This document shows positions 1-7,945 of a stretch of DNA of 64,000 nucleotides, in pieces. Under the pieces are notes generated by a model, which was not told the DNA's origin, ran no database searches, and saw only the letters and a list, made by a program, of their open reading frames with translations. The stretch is from UBA5078 sp033721235 (lineage in GTDB: Bacteria > Pseudomonadota > Gammaproteobacteria > Pseudomonadales > Pseudohongiellaceae), in NCBI GenBank assembly GCA_033721235.1, contig JAWWAY010000001.1, forward strand, positions 1 through 64,000, given 5' to 3'. Within the stretch, counting starts at the first letter, position 1; each line of letters starts with the position of its first letter. A program made the translations under genes and the position numbers.

Positions 1-67
1 CACCTCATGAACGACTCGTACCGGCTCGGCGAGAAGGTTCCGTTCAACAAGAAGGGAGCTTATCGTA

Positions 68-655
68 GTGGATGGCGGCAGCAGTGATGCTAGCCGGGAG
101 CTAGCAGCCCCATTGGTGGATAGGCTGATTAACAGCGAGCCGGGGCGGGCGAGGCAAATGAACTGTGGTGCCGCGGCCGCCACCGGCAGTATTTTACTGT
201 TTCTGCATGTCGACACTTTGTTGCCGCCAGATGCGCTAGCACAGGTGTTGTCTCTGGCTCAAAGCAAGTCACGCTGGGGGCGTTTCGATATTCGTTTAAG
301 CGGCAGTGCTAGAGCGCTGCGCCTAATTGAATTTATGGTGAATCTGCGGTCTAGAATCACTAAGGTTGCCACTGGGGATCAAGCCATTTTTGTTACTGCC
401 AGTGAATTTGCCGCGGTCGGCGGCTTTCCGTCACAACCCCTGATGGAGGATGTAGCGCTTAGTAAGATATTGCGGCAACGCTCCGCTTGCCTGTGTCTAA
501 GACAAAAGCTTGTAACATCAAGTAGGCGCTGGGAGTCCAAAGGCATAGTAAAGACGGTGCTTCTGATGTGGTGGTTGCGCTTGCTCTATGTGTTGGGTGT
601 CTCGCCTGCAAAGCTCCATTCGTATTACACAGGTAAAACTAGCGTTAATGAGTAG
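68..655 (+). CDS. TIGR04283-type family 2 glycosyltransferase, N-terminus missing
   Basis: The product resembles the family 2 glycosyltransferases (TIGR04283) found next to TIGR04282 proteins and linked to arsenosugar-type biosynthesis. The nucleotide-sugar motif LIVVDGGSSDAS is read in frame from about position 56, followed by FLHVDT (the DxD-like metal site), GDQAIFV and a C-terminal hydrophobic stretch near WWLRLLYVLGV. The family normally has about 30 more residues before VVDGG. Here the frame is closed by a TGA at 8-10, so the only in-frame start is the GTG at 68, inside the motif. The gene is therefore either broken by a frameshift or nonsense change, or the left edge is an artificial junction. 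It overlaps the next gene by 8 bases. The family call is fairly safe; whether the gene is intact is doubtful. Confidence 0.7.
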   Translation: MDGGSSDASRELAAPLVDRLINSEPGRARQMNCGAAAATGSILLFLHVDTLLPPDALAQVLSLAQSKSRWGRFDIRLSGSARALRLIEFMVNLRSRITKVATGDQAIFVTASEFAAVGGFPSQPLMEDVALSKILRQRSACLCLRQKLVTSSRRWESKGIVKTVLLMWWLRLLYVLGVSPAKLHSYYTGKTSVNE

Positions 656-1307
656 TTCCTCTTTGGCCTATAAATTCCCTCGAGCCGTACTTGCGGTGTT
701 TGCCAAGCAGCCCGTTCTTGGGAGTGTCAAAACCAGATTAGTGCCCCAGCTGGGCGAGGAGGGGGCGCTCGCTATTCACAAGCAGCTTATCGAGTACACG
801 GTGGGCAATTGCCAGCAGGCTCGCTTGTGTCCACTCCAAATATGGGTGGCTCATAATGAGCCAGCCGGCCCGTTTGACTCGGTGTTCTTAAACATGGCGG
901 ATAAACGCTCTCTCTACTATCAGCAAGGGGAAGGGCTGGGCCAGCGAATGGCTTTTACCGTTAAGCAGGCCTTAGAGGAGGCTGAGTCAGTGGTGTTGAT
1001 TGGGGCCGACTGCCCCTCGGTAGACGCTGATTATATTGAACAGGCCCTTACAGGCTTAGAGGATGGCGCCGAAGTGGTTGTAGGTCCAGCAGAGGACGGA
1101 GGCTATGTTCTTCTGGGCTTGCGGCGGTTTATACCTCAATTGTTTGAAGATATCGCTTGGGGCACAGACCAAGTGTTAGCCCAAACGCGGGTTAAGTTAG
1201 GGGCTGAGGGTGTGAGATGGCTTGAGCTAGATGCCAAGTGGGATGTGGACAGGCCCGAAGATTTGGAGCGCTTATCGACCTTGCGGCCTAGTTTCAATGA
1301 AGTCTAG
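648..1307 (+). CDS. TIGR04282-type glycosyltransferase (DUF2064)
   Basis: This is a DUF2064/TIGR04282 protein, a nucleotidyltransferase-like fold that pairs with the upstream TIGR04283 enzyme. Diagnostic motifs are VFAKQPVLGSVKTRLVPQLG near the N-terminus, LIGADCPSVD in the middle, VVGPAEDGGYVLLGL, and a C-terminal WDVDRPEDLERL. The ATG at 648 is preferred over earlier in-frame codons because the family motif begins about 12 residues later and the start overlaps the previous stop by 8 bases, a usual coupled arrangement. The substrate cannot be read from sequence. The family link to arsenosugar synthesis comes from genome context and is not proven here. Confidence 0.8.
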   Translation: MSSSSLAYKFPRAVLAVFAKQPVLGSVKTRLVPQLGEEGALAIHKQLIEYTVGNCQQARLCPLQIWVAHNEPAGPFDSVFLNMADKRSLYYQQGEGLGQRMAFTVKQALEEAESVVLIGADCPSVDADYIEQALTGLEDGAEVVVGPAEDGGYVLLGLRRFIPQLFEDIAWGTDQVLAQTRVKLGAEGVRWLELDAKWDVDRPEDLERLSTLRPSFNEV

Positions 1308-1324
1308 GCCATGGGAAAAGGTCG

Positions 1325-2038
1325 CTAGACCATGCCTTCTCTTTGCAGGAAGGTCACAAAACGATTAATCACCATTTGCACTGGGCGACGCAGGCGTAGA
1401 TAGCGGCAGCCACATATGGTTTGGTCGCGTGCCTTGTTGTATTCAAAGTAGACCACTTCCACTACGCACTCCAGGTCTTGTTCCTGAGCTTGTATGCGAA
1501 TACGAGTATCTAGCTCTTCGTCTTGCTGTAGCTCTGGTTCTATTTCGCCGGGGAATGCAATACGCACACCTGTGGCCGACATATTGACTACCTTGCCGTG
1601 CAAGTCTTCTTCACGTTCGGGCGAGCTGCAAGAGGCTACTGTCATTAGACTGCCCGGGACAAATGCACGGTAGGCATCGCGACGCTGCAGGTAAAGTAGT
1701 TTTTCTGGGAATGGAATTACGTAGTAAAGACCGGAATCGTCAGAGCGAGTTCTAGCGCTCTTTAAGCCTTTGGCGTGAACCTTAATACCGTGAATGCTAG
1801 CGCGAATGCTAAATGATTGTCCTTCTTCAACTTTCCTATGGCCTTCTCGGGGAGTCACCTCATCCAGCAAGAAGTAGCGCTCCTTTAGGTTCGCATCCAG
1901 GATCATAGTGTTGTAGAGCTGTGCGCCGCTTTCAAATTGAACGTTGACACTACTTCGTTCTGTTTGCATAGCCCGTAGAACGCCGTAAATGTCACCTGCA
2001 CTATAATAATAGCGGTCTTGGCTATCGGTAGTCGCCAT
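1325..2038 (-). CDS. flgZ: PilZ-domain flagellar brake protein (FlgZ/YcgR-like)
   Basis: A two-domain c-di-GMP effector that slows flagellar rotation when bound to c-di-GMP. The N-terminal part (about 15-110) matches the YcgR N-domain. The PilZ domain (about 117-230) keeps both ligand motifs: RRDAYR (RxxxR) and NMSATG (D/NxSxxG). Length of 237 aa is normal. It is the last gene of the minus-strand flgA-flgM-flgN-flgZ block, the same order as flgZ in Pseudomonas, and it converges with the glycosyltransferase gene. An inverted repeat, GTCTAG/CTAGAC at 1302-1330, spans both stop codons. Confidence 0.87.
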   Translation of the reverse strand: MATTDSQDRYYYSAGDIYGVLRAMQTERSSVNVQFESGAQLYNTMILDANLKERYFLLDEVTPREGHRKVEEGQSFSIRASIHGIKVHAKGLKSARTRSDDSGLYYVIPFPEKLLYLQRRDAYRAFVPGSLMTVASCSSPEREEDLHGKVVNMSATGVRIAFPGEIEPELQQDEELDTRIRIQAQEQDLECVVEVVYFEYNKARDQTICGCRYLRLRRPVQMVINRFVTFLQREGMV

Positions 2039-2055
2039 CGTTTATTGTTGTCTTC

Positions 2056-2517
2056 TCATGCCTTGGCAATTGCTGTGGATTCCGAAGCTTTGTTCGTACC
2101 GCCCTGACTTGTGTAGGTACTGGAACCAGCCACTTTGCCCTGAAGTATATCGAGAACCTGGCGAGTGTTCATCCTGCTTCTGTGCACAATTGCACCATTT
2201 ATATCAGTTAGCTCCGAACATTGACGGATATTTGCCTGCAATTTGTCGAAGATAGTCTCATCTGCTGCATTATCGATGCAAAATTGCTTCATTCCTTCAT
2301 TGGACACTGCATAGCCTTCGGTAGCCAATATATTTTTGCGTTGGGCGTCATTGCTCTCTATTTTTGCTAGGAGTTCGGCCTTGCGCATAAGTGTGCCGTT
2401 GAGGTTCTCAATATCGCGCTTCGCAAGCAGGCTGCGTTCTTCGCGCAGTAGGGCAATCAGATCTGTTGTGTTGTCTAGGTCTTGTTGCAGTAAATGGTGC
2501 AGGGCAGTTGCGCTCAT
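2056..2517 (-). CDS. flgN: FlgN flagellar export chaperone
   Basis: FlgN is the cytoplasmic type III chaperone for the hook-filament junction proteins FlgK and FlgL. The 153-aa product is almost all helical: LLQQDLDNTTDLIALLREER near the N-terminus, then a KRDIENLNGTLMRKAELLAKI stretch split by short turns, then a polar Ser/Thr-rich tail, as is usual for FlgN. It lies 17 bases before flgZ and follows flgM. FlgK here is about twice normal size, but this chaperone is not enlarged, which fits recognition of the conserved C-terminal D0 helix. Sequence conservation in the family is low, so position supports the call as much as sequence. Confidence 0.82.
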   Translation of the reverse strand: MSATALHHLLQQDLDNTTDLIALLREERSLLAKRDIENLNGTLMRKAELLAKIESNDAQRKNILATEGYAVSNEGMKQFCIDNAADETIFDKLQANIRQCSELTDINGAIVHRSRMNTRQVLDILQGKVAGSSTYTSQGGTNKASESTAIAKA

Positions 2518-2681
2518 GAATAACTCCTAGGTCAGGATGACTTCGCTCTAAACAGCTTGGTGAGGGGAGTAGCGACTTGTATGAGCCTGATTTGGCCGCT
2601 AGCGATACGCAGTGTCGCTGCTAACGAGCACCTGCGCACGTGAAGCGGACTCTACGCGGCAACAAGTCTAGATTAGAGCCC

Positions 2682-2999
2682 TTAGGCTAGCTCGGCTTCG
2701 AAGCCAAGTAGCTTATCAGCTATTCTGCTCGGGTTGATCTCATACTGGCCGTTGGCAATTTGAGCGCGTAGATCAGCCACTCGTGCTGAGTCTACTTCAG
2801 GGAGCTCATTAATATGAGCTTCGAGGCCCTGCAAATCAATTGCCTGCGAACTAATATGCACAGTATCACCGGCTCTAGCCACAGAGCCTTTCTGAGCGCT
2901 ACCCGCGCCGATAGCGACGGGCTTGCTGCCTGTACTACCGCTGCTGCGATGCTCCGTAGGAGTCTGTGTTGTGTTGGTGCCAATAGTGCTAACAGTCAT
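2682..2999 (-). CDS. flgM: FlgM anti-sigma-28 factor
   Basis: FlgM binds sigma28 (FliA) and is exported once the hook-basal body is complete, releasing class III/IV genes. The 105-aa protein has the usual disordered, Ser/Thr/Gly-rich N-terminal half, then VHISSQAIDLQGLEAHINELPEVD and VADLRAQIANGQYEINPSRIADKLL, the C-terminal sigma-binding helices. It lies between flgA and flgN. A sigma28-like promoter at 3086-3112 precedes it, which would give the usual feedback loop. Confidence 0.93.
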   Translation of the reverse strand: MTVSTIGTNTTQTPTEHRSSGSTGSKPVAIGAGSAQKGSVARAGDTVHISSQAIDLQGLEAHINELPEVDSARVADLRAQIANGQYEINPSRIADKLLGFEAELA

Positions 3000-3085
3000 G
3001 ACGATTACCTTGATTTACTGGGTTTAGCAGATTAAAACTTAACGGCAGCGCTCCATGCGCTAAAAGCCAAATTGCTTACCCTATG

Positions 3086-3112
3086 TTTACGACCAATTAC
3101 GAAAAAACTTTA
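3086..3112 (-). promoter_or_regulatory. Candidate sigma28 (FliA) promoter for flgM
   Basis: On the minus strand TAAAGTTT (3105-3112) exactly matches the FliA -35 element. After the standard 15-base gap from TAAA comes GTCGTAAA (3086-3093), which matches 5 of 8 positions of GCCGATAA. It lies about 90 bases upstream of the flgM start. The -35 and the spacing are strong, the -10 is weak. Confidence 0.5.
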
Positions 3113-3139
3113 GTAAAAACTATGCGTATGTGATGCAGT

Positions 3140-3895
3140 TCAAAAAACCACTTCTACTTGCCCTGTGCCAGTAACTACGGCTCTTACAACTACTTCCGAG
3201 TTAGCGTTGCGTACCGATATCTGGCTGCCTAATTCACCATCTTGTAGTGCAATGCCTTGCTGGCGAATTTCAACTGCACCGGTCTTAGCGCTCATGACGA
3301 TCATATCGCCCCTATTAACTAAAGTTGGTGCTGTTAGAGCTTCTTGCGTTAGCGCGGCGCCGCTGGGCAGAGCGCGCCTTAACTCCATGCCTACTGCAAG
3401 GTCTGGCTCTTGAATATATGTTTGTCTAATAGTGGACAAATCGACCAATTGGGTCTCGATATCGCCCTGAGTGACAATTTCGCCTCTTGCCAGAGGCCTG
3501 GCACTCGTTAGTACTTCGTCAAATACGCGTACCGTCGTTGGCACGTATTTAGACCAAGGGATACTGCCCCTACATTCGACCTTTATGTTCAGTCGGCCAA
3601 CTGGCTCTTGTCTTTGAGGCATCTGCGTTGAAAGTGCTTGATCGCACGGTGAAATGTTTAACCGTGGGTCTATAGCGCTAACTTCGATGACCACATGCCT
3701 GCCAGTTTCAAATGGCGATGTTTCTGTACGAATCTCTGCAGCGTCAAAAAAACTGGCCAGATAGCTGTGAACGGCTTGCCTAATTTGCTCGTGGCCATTT
3801 TCCGCTTGAGCTAGCCCGCACTGCGTAACAGCTAACAGGCAGAGCGTTATTCGCTTTATACTGCTGCCAAATATTTGCCGTCTTTCGTTACTCAT
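3140..3895 (-). CDS. flgA: FlgA P-ring assembly chaperone
   Basis: FlgA is a periplasmic chaperone that helps FlgI polymerise into the P ring. The product has a signal peptide (SIKRITLCLLAVTQCGLAQA, cleavage after AQA), then SAF-type domains with LTSARPLARGEIVTQGDIE and a C-terminal VRNANSEVVVRAVVTGTGQVEVVF, typical of FlgA. The ATG at 3895 is chosen because it sits directly before the signal peptide. The longer frame back to 4003 would begin upstream of the sigma54 element at 3978-3994. Length from this start is 251 aa, normal for the family. It heads the minus-strand flgA-flgM-flgN-flgZ block. Confidence 0.9.
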   Translation of the reverse strand: MSNERRQIFGSSIKRITLCLLAVTQCGLAQAENGHEQIRQAVHSYLASFFDAAEIRTETSPFETGRHVVIEVSAIDPRLNISPCDQALSTQMPQRQEPVGRLNIKVECRGSIPWSKYVPTTVRVFDEVLTSARPLARGEIVTQGDIETQLVDLSTIRQTYIQEPDLAVGMELRRALPSGAALTQEALTAPTLVNRGDMIVMSAKTGAVEIRQQGIALQDGELGSQISVRNANSEVVVRAVVTGTGQVEVVF

Positions 3896-3977
3896 GCGTA
3901 GTGTGCCCTTTTTTTGGCTATAAATAGTAGTCCTAACGTCAAAAAAATATCTTTTTTTTCTACTTTGATAATTAATT

Positions 3978-3994
3978 AGCAATATGCGTGCCGG
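3978..3994 (-). promoter_or_regulatory. Sigma54 (-24/-12) promoter for flgA
   Basis: Minus strand reads CGGCAC-GCATA-TTGCT with the GG and GC dinucleotides exactly 10 bases apart, against the consensus TGGCAC-N5-TTGCW. It lies about 75 bases upstream of the preferred flgA start and inside the longer alternative reading frame, so it also supports the shorter start. FleQ, encoded at 31999-33471, is the likely activator. Confidence 0.68.
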
Positions 3995-4106
3995 AATTTT
4001 CACTCATTGGGGCAAATAAATAGCTTTTCTTACTTCAGAAAAAGCGCTTTGCTACCGATAGAATGATTTAAGACGCAATGAAAACATCGCAACAGCGGAG
4101 AACAAC

Positions 4107-5051
4107 ATGGCTGGGTTAATGGAGTCAGTAAACCAAAGGACACAGCTAGTCGGGCAAAACCGTCTAGAGCTGCTTCTTTTTAAACTGACTGGCAATCAAG
4201 TTTATGGCATCAATGTATTTAAGGTGAAAGAGGTTCTGCAGTGCCCGCGTCTAACCGTTATGCCTAAGAGCAGCGCGGTTGTTAGGGGTGTTGCATATAT
4301 TCGAGGTCGTACCATATCGGTCTTAGATCTAAGCATTGCAACAGGTCATCGGCCAATCGAAAACGTCAGCGAAGGCTTTATTATCATCACCGAGTACAAT
4401 GATGTGACGCAGGGCTTCTTGGTTAGCTCTGTTGAACGCATTATCAATATGAACTGGGAAGCGATTCATCCACCACCCAAAGGCTCGGGCAAAGATAACT
4501 ACCTGACGGCGGTCACCGAGATCGAAAATCGTTTGGTAGAAATTCTGGACGTTGAGCGCATTCTGGCGGAAGTGTCCCCGCCACCCAAAGACTTAAGCGA
4601 AGAGCTGATCCAAGACAGTCTTGTTCACCAACAAGAGGTACATAGAGTGCTGATTGTGGATGACTCCAGTGTGGCGAGGAATCAGGTCAGGCGCTGCTGT
4701 GAGTCTTTAGGGTTGGAAACCGTGTTGCTCAATGATGGTAGACAGGCTTTTAACCACCTGCAGGGCATGCTCGAGGAAGGGCAGGACCCTATGGAGCATT
4801 ACGATCTGATTATCTCAGACATCGAAATGCCCGAAATGGATGGTTACACCTTAACCGCCTCTATTAAAGGTCATCCAAAACTGGGCGGAATGCACGTCAT
4901 GCTGCATACATCGCTTAGTGGCGTATTCAATAAAGCCATGGTAGATAAAGTAGGGGCAGACGATTTTCTAGCGAAATTTCACCCTGACGAACTTGCAAGA
5001 CGAGTCATTGCGCAAATTGACAAGCGTAAGCAAGCTACTGACGGGGTATAA
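4107..5051 (+). CDS. cheV: CheV chemotaxis coupling protein
   Basis: CheV couples chemoreceptors to CheA and has a phosphorylatable receiver. The CheW-like domain spans about residues 18-158 (LLLFKLTGNQVYGINVFKVK, IRGRTISVLDLS). The receiver spans about 179-305 with RVLIVDDSSVARNQVRR and the phosphoacceptor Asp near residue 238 in ISDIEMPEMDG. The 314-aa length is standard. It lies 78 bases before cheR, and cheV-cheR directly precede flgB, as in Pseudomonas. It is divergent from flgA. Confidence 0.95.
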   Translation: MAGLMESVNQRTQLVGQNRLELLLFKLTGNQVYGINVFKVKEVLQCPRLTVMPKSSAVVRGVAYIRGRTISVLDLSIATGHRPIENVSEGFIIITEYNDVTQGFLVSSVERIINMNWEAIHPPPKGSGKDNYLTAVTEIENRLVEILDVERILAEVSPPPKDLSEELIQDSLVHQQEVHRVLIVDDSSVARNQVRRCCESLGLETVLLNDGRQAFNHLQGMLEEGQDPMEHYDLIISDIEMPEMDGYTLTASIKGHPKLGGMHVMLHTSLSGVFNKAMVDKVGADDFLAKFHPDELARRVIAQIDKRKQATDGV

Positions 5052-5129
5052 TGGGCTTTTTATAAACGTTCACGGTGTGTTCTTTGGTGGTACTCACCGT
5101 GAGCGCTTTATATCATTGTATGGAAGAAT

Positions 5130-5987
5130 ATGGCCTTTATGAGTGACGAGGAGTTTCATTTTACCCTTTCGGACTATCAGGTGTTTCAGGGTTTTCTGCA
5201 GGATGCCTGTGGCATTGTGCTAGGAGATAATAAACAGTACTTGGTGGCTAACAGGGTTCGTCGCATTCTAGAAAACCTGGATATTCACTCCCTAGGTGAA
5301 TTAGTTAAGCGTATTCAGCAAGACCCCCGAAGCGGTTTGAAAGAGAAAGTCATCGATGCGATGACTACCAACGAGACCTTCTGGTTTCGCGATGTTGGCC
5401 CCTTCGAAACTCTCCGTGACGTTATCATCAATGAAAGGCTAGAAGGCGGCGCTGTCGACCCTTTACGCATCTGGTCCGCTGCCTGTTCCTCCGGGCAAGA
5501 GCCTTATTCCATCAGCATGATTATCGAAGAGCATAAGCGCAAGTTTCCGGGTGTGCTAAAGCGCGAGCCTGCTATTGTGGCTACCGATATCTCGTCGTCC
5601 ATTTTGGAGGCCGCTAAACTGGCTAGCTATGACGGCCTCAGTGTTAGCAGGGGGCTGAGCGAGTCTCGCCGCGCTTTGTTCTTTGATGCTTTAGAGAACC
5701 ACCGTTTTCGCGTTAAGTCACTCATAACCCAGCGTGTTGAGTTTCGTCCCCTGAACTTGCTTGAGAGCTATGCCACACTTGGTGGCTTCGATATCGTCTT
5801 TTGTCGAAATGTGCTCATTTACTTTTCAGCAGAGCGTAAACAAGACATTTTGCGTCGTATGCGTGCCACCCTGCGTAAGGGCGGTGTGCTGGTACTAGGG
5901 GCCTCCGAGTCCTTGCCTCAAGACCTGAACTCTGTTTACAGCGCTAAAAGAGGCCCCAATGGGTCTACCTACTATGTCGCTATCTAG
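5130..5987 (+). CDS. cheR: CheR chemoreceptor glutamate methyltransferase
   Basis: CheR transfers methyl groups from S-adenosylmethionine to receptor glutamates during adaptation. The N-terminal helical domain covers residues 1-80. The catalytic domain starts with TTNETFWFRD and has the SAM loop RIWSAACSSGQEPYS, ATDISSSILEAAK and FDIVFCRNVLIYFS, all diagnostic. The 285-aa length is normal. An in-frame ATG three codons on (5139) is an equally plausible start. It pairs with cheV upstream. Confidence 0.95.
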   Translation: MAFMSDEEFHFTLSDYQVFQGFLQDACGIVLGDNKQYLVANRVRRILENLDIHSLGELVKRIQQDPRSGLKEKVIDAMTTNETFWFRDVGPFETLRDVIINERLEGGAVDPLRIWSAACSSGQEPYSISMIIEEHKRKFPGVLKREPAIVATDISSSILEAAKLASYDGLSVSRGLSESRRALFFDALENHRFRVKSLITQRVEFRPLNLLESYATLGGFDIVFCRNVLIYFSAERKQDILRRMRATLRKGGVLVLGASESLPQDLNSVYSAKRGPNGSTYYVAI

Positions 5988-6156
5988 TTAGCGAGCACTG
6001 CATTAAGCTCAATCCAGTCTATCTTTCCTAAGTTTCTTTGCCGCCATTTCGATGGTCTCGCATGCTATTGCCGCAAAAGCGGAAACCCCTTGCCGATTGT
6101 CTCTTTTATCTATCTTGATTAATCCTAAGTTGTTGAAAAATAAAATAATAGTGTTT

Positions 6157-6172
6157 TGGCACAAGTATTGCT
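6157..6172 (+). promoter_or_regulatory. Sigma54 (-24/-12) promoter for the flgB operon
   Basis: TGGCAC-AAGTA-TTGCT is a full match to the sigma54 consensus, with GG at 6158-6159 and GC at 6170-6171, 10 bases apart. Predicted transcription start is near 6183, about 54 bases before the flgB ATG. It should drive flgBCDEFGHI under FleQ control. Confidence 0.83.
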
Positions 6173-6236
6173 CTTATCAAGCTAAACACGAATTCGTCCC
6201 GGCAAGGGGCAATAAGCAAGATAAAGGGTGGCAAAC

Positions 6237-6647
6237 ATGGCAATTAGTTTTAGCAACGCATTAGGAGTACACGAGCAAGCTTTGCTGCTGCGTGACCAGC
6301 GTTCCTCCATTATCGCCAGCAATATCGCTAACAGCGACACTCCAGGCTACAAGGCACGCGACTTCGACTTTGCCGCCGTCCTTCAGCAACGCATGGGCAT
6401 GGGCGGTGATAGCAATACGCTAGAGCTAGCCACTAGTTCCGAGCGCCACATCGGCGCTGCTGAACAGGGTATTAGCGACGACATGCTTCTTTACAGAACT
6501 CCACTACAGCCTTCACTCGATGGCAATACGGTGGACGAACAGCTTGAAAACGCGGCGTTTGCCCGTAATGCGCTAGAGCATCAAGCCAGCTTTCAATTTC
6601 TTAACGGTAAGTTTACCGGCCTGATCAAGGCGCTCAGAGGAGAATAA
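6237..6647 (+). CDS. flgB: FlgB proximal rod protein
   Basis: FlgB is the rod component nearest the MS ring. The product has the rod/hook N-terminal signature SSIIASNIANSDTPGYKARDFDF and the C-terminal helix FQFLNGKFTGLIKALRGE. The ATG at 6237 is preferred over a GTG at 6228 because AAAGGGTGG lies just before it and the family begins MAISF. The product is 136 aa. It is first in the operon, 2 bases before flgC. Confidence 0.95.
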   Translation: MAISFSNALGVHEQALLLRDQRSSIIASNIANSDTPGYKARDFDFAAVLQQRMGMGGDSNTLELATSSERHIGAAEQGISDDMLLYRTPLQPSLDGNTVDEQLENAAFARNALEHQASFQFLNGKFTGLIKALRGE

Positions 6648-6649
6648 TC

Positions 6650-7105
6650 ATGAGTCTAATGTCCATTTTTGATATTTCCGGTTCCGCCATGAGCGCCCAG
6701 ACCATTCGTCTGAATACCACCGCTAGCAATATGGCCAATGCCAACAGCGCGGCTGGCAATGCTGACGATGTTTATCGCGCACGCTACCCGGTGTTCTCCT
6801 CTGTACAGGCAGCAGTAGCAGCAAACAATAGCGACCCATTCGCCATGTCGATGGACGGCATGATGCCAGCATCGGAGCAGGGCGTGAAAGTGATGGGCAT
6901 GATGGAGTCCGAGGCGCCACTGCAGCCACGTTACGAACCAGAGCATCCACTGGCCGATGAAGACGGCTATGTGTTCTACCCCAATGTGAATGTGGTGGAA
7001 GAGATGACCAATATGATTTCGTCCTCGCGCTCCTTCCAAGCCAATGTGGATGTGATGGATGCGGCCAAAACGATGATGCAACGGGTCCTGAGTTTAGGTC
7101 AGTAA
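6650..7105 (+). CDS. flgC: FlgC proximal rod protein
   Basis: The second proximal rod subunit. Family hallmarks are FDISGSAMSAQTIRLNTTASNMANANS at the N-terminus and YPNVNVVEEMTNMISSSRSFQANVDVMDAAKTMM at the C-terminus. At 151 aa it is normal. A short linker rich in Met follows residue 60. The gap to flgD holds a GGGTGG/CCACCC hairpin at 7144-7159 without a following T run. Confidence 0.95.
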   Translation: MSLMSIFDISGSAMSAQTIRLNTTASNMANANSAAGNADDVYRARYPVFSSVQAAVAANNSDPFAMSMDGMMPASEQGVKVMGMMESEAPLQPRYEPEHPLADEDGYVFYPNVNVVEEMTNMISSSRSFQANVDVMDAAKTMMQRVLSLGQ

Positions 7106-7185
7106 ACAAGACAGAATTTGAATAAGTATTTTTTAATATTTTTTGGGTGGGTAGCCACCCCCGAACTGGTCGATAGGAGGCCGGT

Positions 7186-7869
7186 ATGAGTGAAGTAAAC
7201 GGTTCAGCTTTAAGTCGCGTATTAGACGAGTACTCCTTAAGTAGTAAAAGTGGCGCTGATACAGAGAAGAGCAAAGACTTAGGTCGTAATGAGTTCCTAA
7301 AACTCTTGGTGGCACAGTTGGAAAACCAAGACCCAACCAAGCCACAGGAGAACGGCGAGTTCATTGCGCAATTGGCAACTTTCTCTTCTTTGGAAGAGCA
7401 GCAAAAACTTACCAAGAGTTTCGATAGCTTTGCGGGCACGTTTCAGTCTAGCCAGCATCTGCAGGCCACTTCTTTGGTTGGCCGCCCAGTGCATGTGGAG
7501 AGCGACTTTACCGCGCTAGGGGAGACCGGTGCGATTAGTGTGATTGCCGATATTCCCCATAGCACTAGCGGTGCGACATTGAATGTCACGAATAGCGCGG
7601 GCGAGGTGGTTGACAGCTTTGACCTAGGGCCACAAGAGTCCGGTCAGCAAGAATTTATCTGGACTGGGTCCGACGCTGACGACCAGCGTTTCCCACCAGG
7701 TATGTATAACTTTAAAGTGACCATTGCCGACGGGACGGAGGCCGCGCAAGTGCCAACTTACCTAAGTGCTAATGTAAACAGTGTCACAATAGAGCCAGGT
7801 GGCTCACTCACTCTTAACTTAGCAGGCATAGGCCCAACGCCACTGGCAGAAGTGAAACAGATTAACTAG
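7186..7869 (+). CDS. flgD: FlgD hook capping scaffold
   Basis: FlgD caps the growing hook and is discarded later. The conserved N-terminal block LGRNEFLKLLVAQLENQDPTKP is present, followed by FIAQLATFSSLEEQ. The C-terminal half has the FlgD Ig-like and Tudor-like regions, including FIWTGSDADDQRFPPGMYNFKV. The 227-aa length is normal even though the hook protein it caps is about three times usual size. A strong Shine-Dalgarno, TAGGAGG, lies before the start. Confidence 0.95.
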   Translation: MSEVNGSALSRVLDEYSLSSKSGADTEKSKDLGRNEFLKLLVAQLENQDPTKPQENGEFIAQLATFSSLEEQQKLTKSFDSFAGTFQSSQHLQATSLVGRPVHVESDFTALGETGAISVIADIPHSTSGATLNVTNSAGEVVDSFDLGPQESGQQEFIWTGSDADDQRFPPGMYNFKVTIADGTEAAQVPTYLSANVNSVTIEPGGSLTLNLAGIGPTPLAEVKQIN

Positions 7870-7945
7870 GTAGTAAGAAAAATTAGTAGCAAAAATAATT
7901 TCAGCTAACAGGTGCTAAGCACACCACTGAGCAACGAGGTGCAAC

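Noticed and set aside
4045..4080. Possible sigma54 or sigma28 promoter for cheV (TTTGCT and ACCGATAG are present)
   Set aside because: The matching -24 GG or the FliA -35 is missing at the right distance, so neither element is complete.
7144..7159. GGGTGG/CCACCC hairpin between flgC and flgD as a terminator
   Set aside because: No T run follows the stem on either strand, and flgC-flgD are expected to be one transcript.
6723..7439. A 238-residue minus-strand frame and a His-rich 141-residue frame opposite flgC and flgD
   Set aside because: Composition follows the codons of flgC/flgD on the other strand, no motif or ribosome site is present, and both genes beneath are certain.
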